Notes: generated from the sequence alone by a model not told the origin. 49,797 nt of DNA from an uncultured Anaerolineae bacterium (GCA_937944445.1 CALDYP010000060.1:1-49797); one strand, 5' to 3'. Shown: positions 24,137 to 32,530, numbered from the stretch's first letter. Translations and numbers: made by a program.

Positions 24137-25609
24137 ATGAGCTTAGATACTTTATTTGATCAAGTGCGCCAACTGCGCGCAGAGGTTGTTCAAGAAGCAG
24201 ACAGGCATTTCGTCCAATGGGAGCCTTACATCGCGCCAGAGCGCGACCACGTGCGCGAGAGCGGCCACAACCTCGCCGCCTACCTTGCCCTGCGGCAGCA
24301 TGACCTGCGCCCCTTACAGCGCGAACTCAAACTGTGGGGGCTGTCGTCGCTGGGGCGCAGCGAAGCCCACACCCTTGCCACGCTGGACGCGGTGATGGCC
24401 ACCCTCGGCCAGCTCATAGGCCGCAGCGCCGAAGCGCCCGACCGCCCCGCGCCGGAGGTCTTCAGCCGCGGCGAGAGCCTTCTAAGCAACGAGACAGAGC
24501 GCGTCTTTGGGCCGCGCCAGCACCGCCGCAGCGTGCGTATGATGGTCACGTTACCTTCAGAGGCAGCGCATGACGCCCAACTCGTGGAATCGCTGGTGAT
24601 GGGCGGCATGGACATCGCCCGCATCAACTGCGCCCACGACGGCCCGGCCCAATGGGAAGCAATGGCGGCGCACGTCAAAATCGCCGAGCAGCGCACCGGC
24701 CACATCTGCAAGATCGCTATGGATCTAGGCGGCCCCAAGTGCCGCACGACCGAGGTAACGCTGGCCAAACATACTCGCCTGCGCGTGGACGACGTGCTGC
24801 TGCTGCGCGCCAGCGCCCCTGACCGCCACCCCGAATACCCCAACCAAGCGCGCTGTACCCTGCCCGAGGCCATCCAGCAGGCGCAGGTCGGCCACCGCGT
24901 GTTTTTCGACGATGGCAAGATCGGCGCGGTCATCGAGAAGCGCATCCCAGAAGGCCTCGTGCTCAAGATCACCCAAGCCAGCGCCGAGGGCGACAAACTC
25001 AAGGACGACAAGGGCATCAACTTCCCAGACACGCCGCTCAAACTCTCGCCGCTGACTGAGAAAGACCTGCGCGACCTGCCGACGGTGGTCAAGCTGGCGC
25101 ACATGATCAACTACTCGTTCGTGCAGAACGCCGGGGACGTGAAGCTGCTCCAAGAGGAAATTCGCCGTTTGGGCCGCGCCTGCGCCGATCTCGCGATCAT
25201 CGCCAAGATCGAAACCGCCGAGGCCATCCGCAACTTGTCGGAGATCATCATGGCCATCAGCGGCGTGCAGCCCTGCGGCGTGATGATCGCGCGCGGCGAT
25301 CTGGCGGTTGAGTTGGGCTTTGAGCGCCTAGCCGAGCTGCAAGAAGAAATCCTGTGGGTGTGTGAGGCGGCGCATGTGCCGGTCATCTGGGCGACGCAGG
25401 TGCTGGAGACGCTGGCCAAGAAAGGCCGCGCCACCCGCGCCGAGATCACCGATGCGGCCATGTCGCAGCGCGCCGAGGCGGTCATGCTCAACAAAGGGCC
25501 TTACATCCTCGACGCGATGCGCATCTTGAACGACGTGCTAAAACGCATGGACGCCCACCAGCACAAGAAGTTCGCCCAGCTGCGCTCGCTGAGCAGTTTT
25601 CGGGGCTAG
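24137..25609 (+). CDS. Pyruvate-kinase-like protein with helical N-terminal extension
   Basis: 490 residues. The first 125 residues are helical (AAYLALRQHDLRPLQRELKL, then WGLSSLGRSEAHTLATLDAV). A pyruvate-kinase barrel follows: MDIARINCAHDG, IAMDLGGPKCRT, IIAKIETAEAIRNLSE, GVMIARGDLAVELGF, PVIWATQVLETLAKKG and ATRAEITDAAMSQRAEAVML. The catalytic Lys (IIAKIE), Arg and Asn are kept. However, NFSHG is NCAHD, DTKGPEIRT is DLGGPKCRT and SGETA is NKGPY, so the potassium-site Ser/Thr and the substrate-loop Glu are altered. The C-terminal allosteric domain is missing. It shares its stop palindrome CTAG with the opposing GNAT gene. It may be an active variant or use another phosphoryl donor or acceptor. 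Confidence 0.82.
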   Translation: MSLDTLFDQVRQLRAEVVQEADRHFVQWEPYIAPERDHVRESGHNLAAYLALRQHDLRPLQRELKLWGLSSLGRSEAHTLATLDAVMATLGQLIGRSAEAPDRPAPEVFSRGESLLSNETERVFGPRQHRRSVRMMVTLPSEAAHDAQLVESLVMGGMDIARINCAHDGPAQWEAMAAHVKIAEQRTGHICKIAMDLGGPKCRTTEVTLAKHTRLRVDDVLLLRASAPDRHPEYPNQARCTLPEAIQQAQVGHRVFFDDGKIGAVIEKRIPEGLVLKITQASAEGDKLKDDKGINFPDTPLKLSPLTEKDLRDLPTVVKLAHMINYSFVQNAGDVKLLQEEIRRLGRACADLAIIAKIETAEAIRNLSEIIMAISGVQPCGVMIARGDLAVELGFERLAELQEEILWVCEAAHVPVIWATQVLETLAKKGRATRAEITDAAMSQRAEAVMLNKGPYILDAMRILNDVLKRMDAHQHKKFAQLRSLSSFRG

Positions 25610-26118
25610 AGCGCGATCCAGTAGCGACGGGTAAGGGCGTGGCGGCCTATGTCGCGCTTGTCCTCCAGCAGGCCGCCGTTGGCCTCGATGATGCGGATCG
25701 AACCGCGGTTGTCGTCATCGCAGGTGATGAGGACGCGCGCGAAGCCGCGCTGCCGCGCCTCGATCAAGCACAAGGCGAGCTGCTGTGTGCCGAAGCCGCG
25801 GCGGCGCATCGTCGGGCGGATGTCGTAGCCGATGTGCCCGCCGTAGTTGAGCAAATTCCCCAGCAACTCGTGCCGCAGCGTGATCCGCCCCACATACTCA
25901 TCCCCCACGACTGACCAGAACACTGTCTCCGCTGACCAGCCGGGCATCGGCTCAGTCTCTTTGAGCAGCAGCATCTCAACGTACTCGTCGAAATGGTCGA
26001 TCATCTTGTCGATGTTCCACAGCGGCCAATGGCCTTCCGCCTCGTACTCGTAGGCCGCCGCGATGTAGCTGTCTTTGTAGCGCAGCGCCGGGCGCACCAA
26101 GCGCAGTGGATCGGTCAT
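25606..26118 (-). CDS. GNAT-family N-acetyltransferase
   Basis: 170 residues, single GNAT domain. Motif A is clear: GGHIGYDIRPTMRRRGFGTQ then QLALCLIEARQRGFARVLIT, with the acetyl-CoA pyrophosphate loop R-R-G-F-G-T. Motif B follows as NRGSIRIIEANGGLLEDKRD. The C-terminus RHALTRRYWIAL is typical of acetyltransferases annotated as ribosomal-protein- or amino-acid-acting, but the acceptor is not predictable. It is the last gene of a minus-strand run (14 bases after the sulfatase-fold gene) and its stop overlaps the convergent pyruvate-kinase-like stop. Confidence 0.85.
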   Translation of the reverse strand: MTDPLRLVRPALRYKDSYIAAAYEYEAEGHWPLWNIDKMIDHFDEYVEMLLLKETEPMPGWSAETVFWSVVGDEYVGRITLRHELLGNLLNYGGHIGYDIRPTMRRRGFGTQQLALCLIEARQRGFARVLITCDDDNRGSIRIIEANGGLLEDKRDIGRHALTRRYWIAL

Positions 26119-26132
26119 GGGGGTGTCTATTC

Positions 26133-27647
26133 CTAGTCTAGGTAGCCCAACGCGCGCAGGTTCTCCAGCACAGAAGGGCTGAAATCTTGATCAATAGGCG
26201 CGCTGACCGCTGACGTGAGCGCCTGCGCCAGCGCAGCGTACAACTCTGCCGCCAGCGTCGGCTGCCCCGTTAAGCAGTTGACTTGCTCCGTTGGATCAGT
26301 CGGCAGGTGATAGAGCGCCTCGGGCTGGTCGCCCACCGTCGTGAGCTTGTGCTCGCCACGCACGACCGCGCGCCGCACCGCGTCCAAACGGCGCTGTTCG
26401 ACGACGCCGGGCATGCGATAACGCAGCGTGTTCAGCAGCGTGTTGGCGGGGTAGGCCTCGCTCAGGGCGGTGTTGTGCTCGGCCTCACCGCCCGCGCGCA
26501 GCAGCGACAGCCGTTCAACGCTGCCGGCTGGGTCGTCAATCGGCAGGGTGCGCCCCAAGCCTGCTGCGTCCAGCAGCGTGTGAAAGACCCGCCGCGTCGA
26601 GATGACGGACGGCTCTCGCGCGGGGGGGAGGCGGCCGCGCCACCACAGCAGCCATGGCACATGCGTCAGCTCGTGGTTGACAACGAAGCTGTGGCCACAG
26701 TAGCCGTGATCGCCGAGGCCTTCACCGTGATCCGCGCCGATGATCACTAGCGTATCGTCTAGGTCGCCGTCGGCTTGCATCGCCGCCAGCATTGCGCCGA
26801 GGTAGTGATCCTGTTCGGCGGCGGCCGCGTCGTAGAACGCCCCGAGGACGTGCTGCTGCCAATCGGTCAAGGGGGGGATGGCCGGGCTGATCCAGCGCAG
26901 GCCGTCGCCGTTGTAAGCCGCCATCCAGCGCAGGGCAGCGCGGTCACGGCGCAGCTCCGGCGCGATGTGGTCGAGCCAGCGGCGCGGTGGGCGCAGCGGC
27001 ATGTGCGTCCCCATCAGGTTGAGGAAGGCGAAGATCGGCTGCTGCGCGCTGCGCCGATGCTGATGCCAGTACGCGCGCAAGTCGCGGGTGCTGGCCGCCA
27101 CGCTGCCCTTGTAGTTCACCCAACGCGACCAAATCGGCGAGATGAGGGGGTGCAGCGACGCGCGGAACAGCGCCTCATTGTGAGCAAAGCGGTTGATGGT
27201 GCGGCGCGTGAACTGGCTGAAGCCGCGCCACGCCCCCGCCAGCACAGGCGGCAGCGGGCGGCGCGTCGGGCGCTGCGGGGCAGGGCTAGCGTAGTGGTAG
27301 AAGCGCTCAAAACCGCGATCCAGCCCGTTGTCGATCAAGCCGATCAGCGGGTTGTTGCAGAAGCCCACCGTGTGATACCCGCCCGCCCGCAGCCACTCGA
27401 CAACGCTCGTCAGCGCGAGCGGCAGGCGATCGTTGGCTTGGTTCGTCGCGTGCTGATAGGGGTAGAGGCCAGTGAACATCGACGCATGCGAGGAGATCGT
27501 CCACTGCGCGGGGGCCACCGCCGCCTCGTAGACGCGGCCTTCAGCGGCGAAGTCGTCCAAGCGCGGCGACGTCGGGCGCGCATAGCCGTACAGCGACAAG
27601 CGGTCTCGGCGCTGCGTGTCCAAGATGATCAACAGAAGATTGGTCAT
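26133..27647 (-). CDS. Sulfatase-fold hydrolase (alkaline phosphatase superfamily), non-canonical nucleophile
   Basis: 504 residues. Sulfatase-superfamily layout: LLLIILDTQRRDRLSLYGYA (metal-binding Asp), the nucleophile segment QWTISSHASMFTGLYPYQHA, and the late metal Asp-His pair in LVIIGADHGEGLGDHGYCGH. The C-terminal YHLPTDPTEQVNCL is the usual product-loop ending. At the formylglycine position of true sulfatases (C/S-x-P-x-R) this protein has Thr-Ile-Ser-Ser-His, so it cannot be converted to formylglycine. A threonine nucleophile, as in phosphodiester/phosphate-acting relatives, is more likely. No signal peptide is seen. Probably acts on a phosphate ester, phosphonate or lipid-linked group. 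Confidence 0.82.
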   Translation of the reverse strand: MTNLLLIILDTQRRDRLSLYGYARPTSPRLDDFAAEGRVYEAAVAPAQWTISSHASMFTGLYPYQHATNQANDRLPLALTSVVEWLRAGGYHTVGFCNNPLIGLIDNGLDRGFERFYHYASPAPQRPTRRPLPPVLAGAWRGFSQFTRRTINRFAHNEALFRASLHPLISPIWSRWVNYKGSVAASTRDLRAYWHQHRRSAQQPIFAFLNLMGTHMPLRPPRRWLDHIAPELRRDRAALRWMAAYNGDGLRWISPAIPPLTDWQQHVLGAFYDAAAAEQDHYLGAMLAAMQADGDLDDTLVIIGADHGEGLGDHGYCGHSFVVNHELTHVPWLLWWRGRLPPAREPSVISTRRVFHTLLDAAGLGRTLPIDDPAGSVERLSLLRAGGEAEHNTALSEAYPANTLLNTLRYRMPGVVEQRRLDAVRRAVVRGEHKLTTVGDQPEALYHLPTDPTEQVNCLTGQPTLAAELYAALAQALTSAVSAPIDQDFSPSVLENLRALGYLD

Positions 27648-27662
27648 GAAGTGAACTGCAAG

Positions 27663-28142
27663 TTACTCGCTGCTCTGGTTGCCGAGCAAGCGCTTGCGGC
27701 GCTCTTCAAGCTGGCGCTGCACTTCGTCGGCGTCAGCTTGCTTGGCCTGCTGCATCAAACGGCGCTCTTGTTCTTCTAAGCGCGCGATGTCAACCGTTTC
27801 AAGGCCGGTTTTCGGGTCAATCGTCGGCTCGACAAGGCGACGGGCGCGCACCGCCTCCACTTGTTCCTGAGCGCGGTCAGCGCTGGCGTCCGCTTGTGAG
27901 ACGGCCGCCTCACGCTTCTGCTGCTGCACTTTAGCGGCTTCCTCGCTGCGGCTGCTCAACGCGCGGTAGCCCACATAGAACAAAATACCGAGCACCACAA
28001 ACGGCATGATCGTCGTGGCAATCGACAGCAGCGTGCTCAACACCCACAGGGCAACAATAACGCCGACAGCGACCATCACCCACTGCGTCGGAGTGAACTT
28101 GCGCGGGTCAACTCGGCGGATGCGGTTCAGCAAGTCAAACAT
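27663..28142 (-). CDS. Hypothetical membrane protein with C-terminal coiled coil
   Basis: 159 residues. A short basic N-terminus (MFDLLNRIRRVDPRKFTPTQ) precedes two close transmembrane segments (WVMVAVGVIVALWVLSTLLS and IMPFVVLGILFYVGYRAL). Then comes a long charged helical tail with heptad-like Glu/Gln/Ala repeats (about residues 70-159, for example LEEQERRLMQQAKQADADEV). ATG 28142 has AAGGGAG close upstream; a longer frame to 28232 overlaps the preceding gene. No family recognised. Such proteins are often membrane scaffolds. It lies between the STAS-like gene and the sulfatase-fold gene on the same strand. Confidence 0.65.
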   Translation of the reverse strand: MFDLLNRIRRVDPRKFTPTQWVMVAVGVIVALWVLSTLLSIATTIMPFVVLGILFYVGYRALSSRSEEAAKVQQQKREAAVSQADASADRAQEQVEAVRARRLVEPTIDPKTGLETVDIARLEEQERRLMQQAKQADADEVQRQLEERRKRLLGNQSSE

Positions 28143-28204
28143 GAGGTGGCTCCCTTTAGCTCCGTCAACGTCATTATAACGCAACTGAGCACAGGGACGG
28201 GGGG

Positions 28205-28609
28205 CTAATTTATCAGAGCTGGCACGCTGCAATGTATGCCGAGCATGAGCAGCGCCTCAGACAAGCTCGACGCGAGGCGCAAATGAGCACAGAAGGTTGG
28301 ATCAAGGCGGGTGATCATCATGATCGCCTCTCGCATGATGAGCGGCGCAGCCACCAACACACACACGTCAACGTGCGTGCGCAGCCTATCGCTCACACGA
28401 AACACCGCGCTCATCAACCCGAACTCTTCAAACTTGGCGGGCGCTAGGTTGATGATGAGAGAAAAAGGGGCGCTTGAGCCATGTGACTGGGGGATGCATT
28501 CATCCACAGCCTCATAGAGGTCGATATAGTTAAAAGTGCCTTCTAGCGTCAGTGCAATCATATCTGGTGCGGCTTGCAGCCGTTGAACGTGGATTTGCTT
28601 TCCCAGCAT
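28205..28609 (-). CDS. Hypothetical STAS/SpoIIAA-like protein
   Basis: 134 residues from ATG 28609, which has GAGGG a few bases upstream (a TTG at 28624 is possible). The alternating beta-alpha pattern, with DMIALTLEGTFNYIDLYEAV, the buried strand FSLIINLAPAKFEEFGLMSA and DVCVLVAAPLIMREAIMMIT, resembles STAS-like domains found in regulatory or sensory proteins. I cannot confirm the family by eye. No catalytic residues are evident. A good minus-strand promoter (28678-28650) lies directly upstream, making this the first gene of a unit that continues through the coiled-coil membrane protein, sulfatase-fold and GNAT genes. Confidence 0.5.
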   Translation of the reverse strand: MLGKQIHVQRLQAAPDMIALTLEGTFNYIDLYEAVDECIPQSHGSSAPFSLIINLAPAKFEEFGLMSAVFRVSDRLRTHVDVCVLVAAPLIMREAIMMITRLDPTFCAHLRLASSLSEALLMLGIHCSVPALIN

Positions 28610-28649
28610 GCTACCCTCACCCAAGCTCTAATCTGCTTGATATGGTCTA

Positions 28650-28678
28650 AATATATCGCAAGATTTTAACAGTAACAA
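28650..28678 (-). promoter_or_regulatory. Sigma70-type promoter of the STAS-like operon
   Basis: On the minus strand TTGTTA (28678-28673) and TATATT (28655-28650) have a 17-base spacer inside a 114-base AT-rich gap. Transcription would begin near 28643, about 35 bases ahead of the ATG at 28609. Confidence 0.6.
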
Positions 28679-28738
28679 GACTGTAAACAAAAAATGCATG
28701 AGTATATAAAAAGGATAAAGAGGCCAGACGCCGCTAGG

Positions 28739-29137
28739 TCATTCGAACAAACGCGGTTGGAAGGGGGCATCGGCGTTGTAGTGAGTGAGGATGCGCTGGA
28801 TGACGGGCGTGATGCGGCCCGTGCGTGCGGCCAGCGCCAGCGCAAACCGCAGCGGGGACATGCCCGCTTTTTGGCGGTTGCACTTTCTACACGCCACCAC
28901 CAAATTGTTTGGATGGTGCGCGCCGCGCTCGGCCAGCGGGATGATGTGATCGACCTCAAACGGCTGATCGAACAGATCAGCTCCGCACCAGCCGCACACC
29001 CCGCCGGATTCCAAGATCACGCCGCGCAGTTCGTCCACCGTCAAAGCTTCAAAGCGCCCGCTGCGGCGGACGCGGGCGTTGAAGGCGCGCGCGTACTGCG
29101 CCAGTTCGGCCTCGTCTAGCAGATCGGTGTAACGCAT
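28739..29137 (-). CDS. HNH endonuclease domain protein
   Basis: 132 residues. The HNH/ββα-metal fold is complete: a zinc-knuckle first CxxC in GGVCGWCGADLFD, the catalytic Asp-His in FEVDHIIPLAERGAH, the Asn in HPNNLVVACRKCNRQKAG and a second CxxC. No extra DNA-recognition domain is seen apart from about 35 N-terminal helical residues. It follows the 446-residue unknown gene by 2 bases and is part of that operon. It could be a stand-alone nuclease in repair or defence. A homing endonuclease is less likely, since no intron or intein is visible around it. Confidence 0.88.
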   Translation of the reverse strand: MRYTDLLDEAELAQYARAFNARVRRSGRFEALTVDELRGVILESGGVCGWCGADLFDQPFEVDHIIPLAERGAHHPNNLVVACRKCNRQKAGMSPLRFALALAARTGRITPVIQRILTHYNADAPFQPRLFE

Positions 29138-29139
29138 GG

Positions 29140-30480
29140 CTAATCAGGCATCGCGCCGTAACGCTGCGCGACGATGTCACACAGGCGGATGACGAGGTGC
29201 TGCACGCCGCGGCTGTCCTCGTCAAGTTCCACACCGCGCTGCTCGGCCACGTCGCGCAGCGTGTTGAGCACATCCGCGGGGCGTTCCGTTCGAACGGTGA
29301 CGGTGTGCCCGTGGACGATCGCCCCCATCATGAGCGGCAAATAGAGCTTCTCAAACGTCAGCTTCTTTTCGCGCAGTTGGTCAAAGATCACCTCGATATA
29401 GGCCTCATGTTCAGCCGCCGTGCCTAGCTCCATCTGAAGCAAGGCCTCTACCGTGTGAAACGCATCGTGGAGCGCATCGCGCAGCAGACCATCATAGGCG
29501 AAATGGCCGATAGCCTTCACGGGAAGCTGCATCACACGCGCATCCTGAAAGACCACCCGCGCCAGCTCGCGCAGCCAATGGGGCAGGCGCACCTCGTGCA
29601 AGTCTTGGCGCACTGTGCCATCTGAGTTGAAGTAAATTCGCAGGTTGTGGCGCGCGCGTTCTTCGTCTACGAGCTGCTTTTCGCCGGGCGCGGCGCATTC
29701 CAACAAATAAGTGAAATAGCGCGCGATGCCGTCGATCTCCTCAGGCCGCAGCTCATAGCCCACGTTGAAGAAGCGCTTAGCCGTGTATTCTTGCATCACT
29801 GGCAGGATGTTCGGGCGCTTGAGCGCCGGCAGCACCTGATGGTAGACTACATCGCCCAACAGCATTAGCAAGTAGGCGTCCGCGTGCGTGTCAACCGGCG
29901 TCCAAATCGTCGTGAAGCTCGCCTGCAAATCAGGCAGCGCGCCCACCTTGCCTGACATGACCGTAAGCGCGCTCTCAACAACGCCCCCCTTGCCATTGGC
30001 CGTCCATGCCAGTTTCTTGAGGTCTTCGACCAGTTCACGCTTCTCGGCGGGCAGGGTCTCGACCTCGAACGGTTCACCGCCATCGGGCGTGCGCACGCGC
30101 TGGGGCTTGCTGCCGACAGGCGTCACTTTGACTTCCATGCCAATCGGGTAACCGGCGCTGACGGCGATGTCCGGCAATGTGGCCAGCGGCAGCACGATCA
30201 CGCCTACCGCCCCGGGGGACAGGCGCACCGCCAGCGCGTCCGACTTGGCGATGATGCGCCCCTTCTGCTTTTTGGCATCCGTGGACGGCAGCCGCAGCTC
30301 AGTCACGATCTGCACTTCCACGTTGGACATATTTTGCAGCAGCAGCAGCATCTCGACGGATCGCCCCGCCATGATCACGCGCGGGCGCAGCGCGCTAGCA
30401 ACTTGCACAACACCTTGATTGATGCGCGCCCCGCCCGTAATCGCGCCCAACACATCCGGAAAGTTCACTGTTATGGTCAT
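29140..30480 (-). CDS. Hypothetical protein with beta-sandwich N-terminus and helical C-terminus
   Basis: 446 residues from ATG 30480 (a GTG at 30489 that overlaps the upstream stop would add three). I do not recognise the family. The N-terminal 130 residues look like an immunoglobulin/arrestin-like beta-sandwich: VVQVASALRPRVIMAGRSVE, LLLLQNMSNVEVQIVTELRL, then LSPGAVGVIVLPLATLP. The rest is helical and polar, with HADAYLLMLLGDVVYHQVLP and RYFTYLLECAAPGEKQ. The final 60 residues (HGHTVTVRTERPADVLNTLR) may be a small alpha/beta domain. No signal peptide, so cytoplasmic. It lies between an SDR gene and an HNH nuclease gene with almost no spacing. Confidence 0.6.
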   Translation of the reverse strand: MTITVNFPDVLGAITGGARINQGVVQVASALRPRVIMAGRSVEMLLLLQNMSNVEVQIVTELRLPSTDAKKQKGRIIAKSDALAVRLSPGAVGVIVLPLATLPDIAVSAGYPIGMEVKVTPVGSKPQRVRTPDGGEPFEVETLPAEKRELVEDLKKLAWTANGKGGVVESALTVMSGKVGALPDLQASFTTIWTPVDTHADAYLLMLLGDVVYHQVLPALKRPNILPVMQEYTAKRFFNVGYELRPEEIDGIARYFTYLLECAAPGEKQLVDEERARHNLRIYFNSDGTVRQDLHEVRLPHWLRELARVVFQDARVMQLPVKAIGHFAYDGLLRDALHDAFHTVEALLQMELGTAAEHEAYIEVIFDQLREKKLTFEKLYLPLMMGAIVHGHTVTVRTERPADVLNTLRDVAEQRGVELDEDSRGVQHLVIRLCDIVAQRYGAMPD

Positions 30481-30485
30481 TGCTC

Positions 30486-31241
30486 TCACATCCGCAGATA
30501 ACTTGCGCCGTTCACATCAACAATTGCGCCCGTGGCAAAGGCGGCTTGCTCACTGGCGAGGAAGAGCACCACGTGCGCCACTTCCTCCGGGAGCGCCACC
30601 CGCCCCAACGGGCTTTGGCTGCGGATGCTGTCCCCAGCGGGGCTGCTCAACAGATCAGCCGCCATGTCGGTCTCCACAAAACCCGGGGCCACCGTGTGCA
30701 AAAACACCCCGTGCGGGGCGAGAAGCTGCGCCAGTGAGCCGCTCAAGGCATTGAGACCGGCTTTGCTTGCGCCGTAGGCCGGCGCGCGCGGCTCGCCACG
30801 GAAGGCCCCGCGTGAGGACACGTTCACGATCCGCCCGCCCCCGCGCGGGATCATATGATGCGCCGCGCAGTAGATCAGGTTGGCCGCGCTGATGAGGTTT
30901 GCTTGCAGGTGCGCCTGCCATGCTGCCTGCCACTGTTCATAAGAGACGTCCGTCAGCGGGTGCTCTTCATAGATAGCGGCGTTGTTGATCAGGATGTCGA
31001 GGCGGCCCAACTGCGCCACCACGCTCGTGATGAGCGCCTCTACCGCGGCAGGGTCGGTCACGTCGGCTGGCGCGAGGATGTGGCCTGCGCCCTCGAGTTG
31101 GGCGAGCGTCGCCTGCGCGGCGGCGTGGCTGCTGCGATAGTTAACCGCCACCCGTGCCCCCTGCGCCGCGAATGCCAGCGCAATAGCGCGCCCAATCCCA
31201 CGTGACCCGCCGGTCACTAAAACGGTTTTGCCTGTGAACAT
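30486..31241 (-). CDS. Short-chain dehydrogenase/reductase (FabG-like SDR)
   Basis: 251 residues. VLVTGGSRGIGRAIALAFAA (TGxxxGxG), ILINNAAIYEE (NNA), IVNVSSRGAFRGEPRAPAYG leading to ASKAGLNALSGSLA (Ser, Tyr, Lys) and a final GAIVDVNGASYLRM. VNYRSSHAA after strand 2 suggests NADP(H). The gene overlaps or abuts both neighbours: 1 base after the 110-residue unknown and just before the 446-residue unknown. Likely a ketone/alcohol oxidoreductase in a small unknown pathway with these genes. Confidence 0.9.
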   Translation of the reverse strand: MFTGKTVLVTGGSRGIGRAIALAFAAQGARVAVNYRSSHAAAQATLAQLEGAGHILAPADVTDPAAVEALITSVVAQLGRLDILINNAAIYEEHPLTDVSYEQWQAAWQAHLQANLISAANLIYCAAHHMIPRGGGRIVNVSSRGAFRGEPRAPAYGASKAGLNALSGSLAQLLAPHGVFLHTVAPGFVETDMAADLLSSPAGDSIRSQSPLGRVALPEEVAHVVLFLASEQAAFATGAIVDVNGASYLRM

Positions 31242-31242
31242 C

Positions 31243-31575
31243 CTACACCTTGAACGCGCCGGTATAGCGCTGAATGTGCATCGAATAATCGGTTGTGAAG
31301 CTCTTCAAGCGGCCTTCGAGACGTTCCCATTCAGGGCTTTGCAGCAGGCGTTGGATGCACTCAAATCGTTCTGTTACGTACTCGAGCTGGCGCTCAGGGT
31401 AGTTGCCCCATGCCACGTGCCACGCATCCTGCATGTAGATTTCGTGCTCCTGAAGCGCGGGCGTAAAATCGCCCACCACATAGCGAAAGTAGGTTTCTTG
31501 CGTGTCTGGCCGCACATCGTAGCGAAAGATGATTGCATACTGTGGCCGAATCATTGTGCTGCGCATGTCGTTCAT
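31243..31575 (-). CDS. Small hypothetical protein, possible ferredoxin-like fold
   Basis: 110 residues. The pattern IRPQYAIIFRYDVRPDTQET, YFRYVVGDFTPALQEH and RLEGRLKSFTTDYSMHIQRY suggests one beta-alpha-beta unit of a dimeric alpha/beta-barrel (ABM or NIPSNAP-like) protein. I cannot confirm the family. Aromatic residues are abundant. Three start codons are possible (31575, 31566, 31554), and none has a strong ribosome site. It starts the run that continues into the SDR, the 446-residue unknown and the HNH gene. Confidence 0.5.
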   Translation of the reverse strand: MNDMRSTMIRPQYAIIFRYDVRPDTQETYFRYVVGDFTPALQEHEIYMQDAWHVAWGNYPERQLEYVTERFECIQRLLQSPEWERLEGRLKSFTTDYSMHIQRYTGAFKV

Positions 31576-31628
31576 TCCACGTGCTGTTGTGCCTCAAATG
31601 TAGCACAACTCGCCCAACGCTGCATCAG

Positions 31629-32408
31629 TCAGCGCGTGCGTGGGAGGATGTCACAGCCACGACCTTCAGGCTGCGCGATGATTTCACGCACGTAAGCCTC
31701 GTTGGGCGCGTTCACACGATACCAACCTGACCCAACGCTGTCCACGCGGATGAGGGTCGCCGTCAGCATTTCGCCGCGCAGGTTGGTAATCGTCCGCACG
31801 GCCTCGGCATTGATTGACGGGCCAGCGCGCAGAACAATTCCATACGGGATGAACACCTCGCAGGTGGCCGTAGCTGTCGCTGCGTTGGGCGGCTCATAGC
31901 TGAAGATCATCTCGTACAGGCTGCTGATGTCGCCCACCGCAATCTCGCTGTAGGAAGTGGCTTCAATGCTGAGGCCATCCCCGGCTGGCGTCAGACGATA
32001 GAGCACCGTGATGTCATACGGGAAAGAAGGGTCGACATTCTGGAAGGTATACTCTGCTACCTCAATCCCGCTCAAGCGCCGCACGATGACCGCGTCAGGG
32101 TCAAAGGGCTGTGTGCTCGCTGCTTCGTACAGCCCATAGTCGTACTCCACAAAGTCCAGCAGGCGCGTTGCTTGTTCACGGCGCAGGGTGCTCGAGGAGG
32201 TAAAGTAAATCCACACGAGCAGCTCACGCGAGTCGCTCCGCATTTTTAGGCGGTCACCGTCGAACACACCCTCCTCTGAGGTGATGATCCAATCGCCGCT
32301 GTAGCGCAGCGTGCCGCCATCTGGCAGCAGCAGACGACGCTCACCTTGTGCCCTCACGAAACCAGCCAAGCAGGTTAGAATTAGTAAGATCAGTGATAAC
32401 CGTTTCAT
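31629..32408 (-). CDS. Secreted protein with C-terminal SH3b-like domain
   Basis: 259 residues from ATG 32408. A clear signal peptide (MKRLSLILLILTCLAGFVRA, then QGERRL) is followed by a globular domain rich in aromatic beta strands (TLRYSGDWIITSEEGVFDGD). The last 75 residues form an SH3-like domain (IPYGIVLRAGPSINAEAVRT, then GSGWYRVNAPNEAYVREIIA). Cys in TCEVFIP and near the end (GRGCDILP) may form a disulphide. Divergently transcribed from another exported SH3 protein (32531). Exact function unknown; cell-surface or extracellular. Confidence 0.7.
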   Translation of the reverse strand: MKRLSLILLILTCLAGFVRAQGERRLLLPDGGTLRYSGDWIITSEEGVFDGDRLKMRSDSRELLVWIYFTSSSTLRREQATRLLDFVEYDYGLYEAASTQPFDPDAVIVRRLSGIEVAEYTFQNVDPSFPYDITVLYRLTPAGDGLSIEATSYSEIAVGDISSLYEMIFSYEPPNAATATATCEVFIPYGIVLRAGPSINAEAVRTITNLRGEMLTATLIRVDSVGSGWYRVNAPNEAYVREIIAQPEGRGCDILPRTR

Positions 32409-32498
32409 AAGGGTTTTTCCGTCCGCTGATCGTTGCCTGACAGTATAGCACAGCACAGTACTACACGCAGAAACCATGCTATGATTTTTAAAGAGCCG

Positions 32499-32504
32499 TA
32501 TAAT
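32499..32504 (+). promoter_or_regulatory. Candidate -10 for the large exported SH3/FecR-like gene
   Basis: A perfect TATAAT lies 27 bases before ATG 32531 in the AT-rich divergent gap. No matching -35 is convincing, so an activator or extended contacts would be needed. A facing TATACT on the minus strand (32447-32442) may serve the opposite gene. Confidence 0.4.
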
Positions 32505-32530
32505 TAACCTCTAGCTAATAAAGGGGGCTT

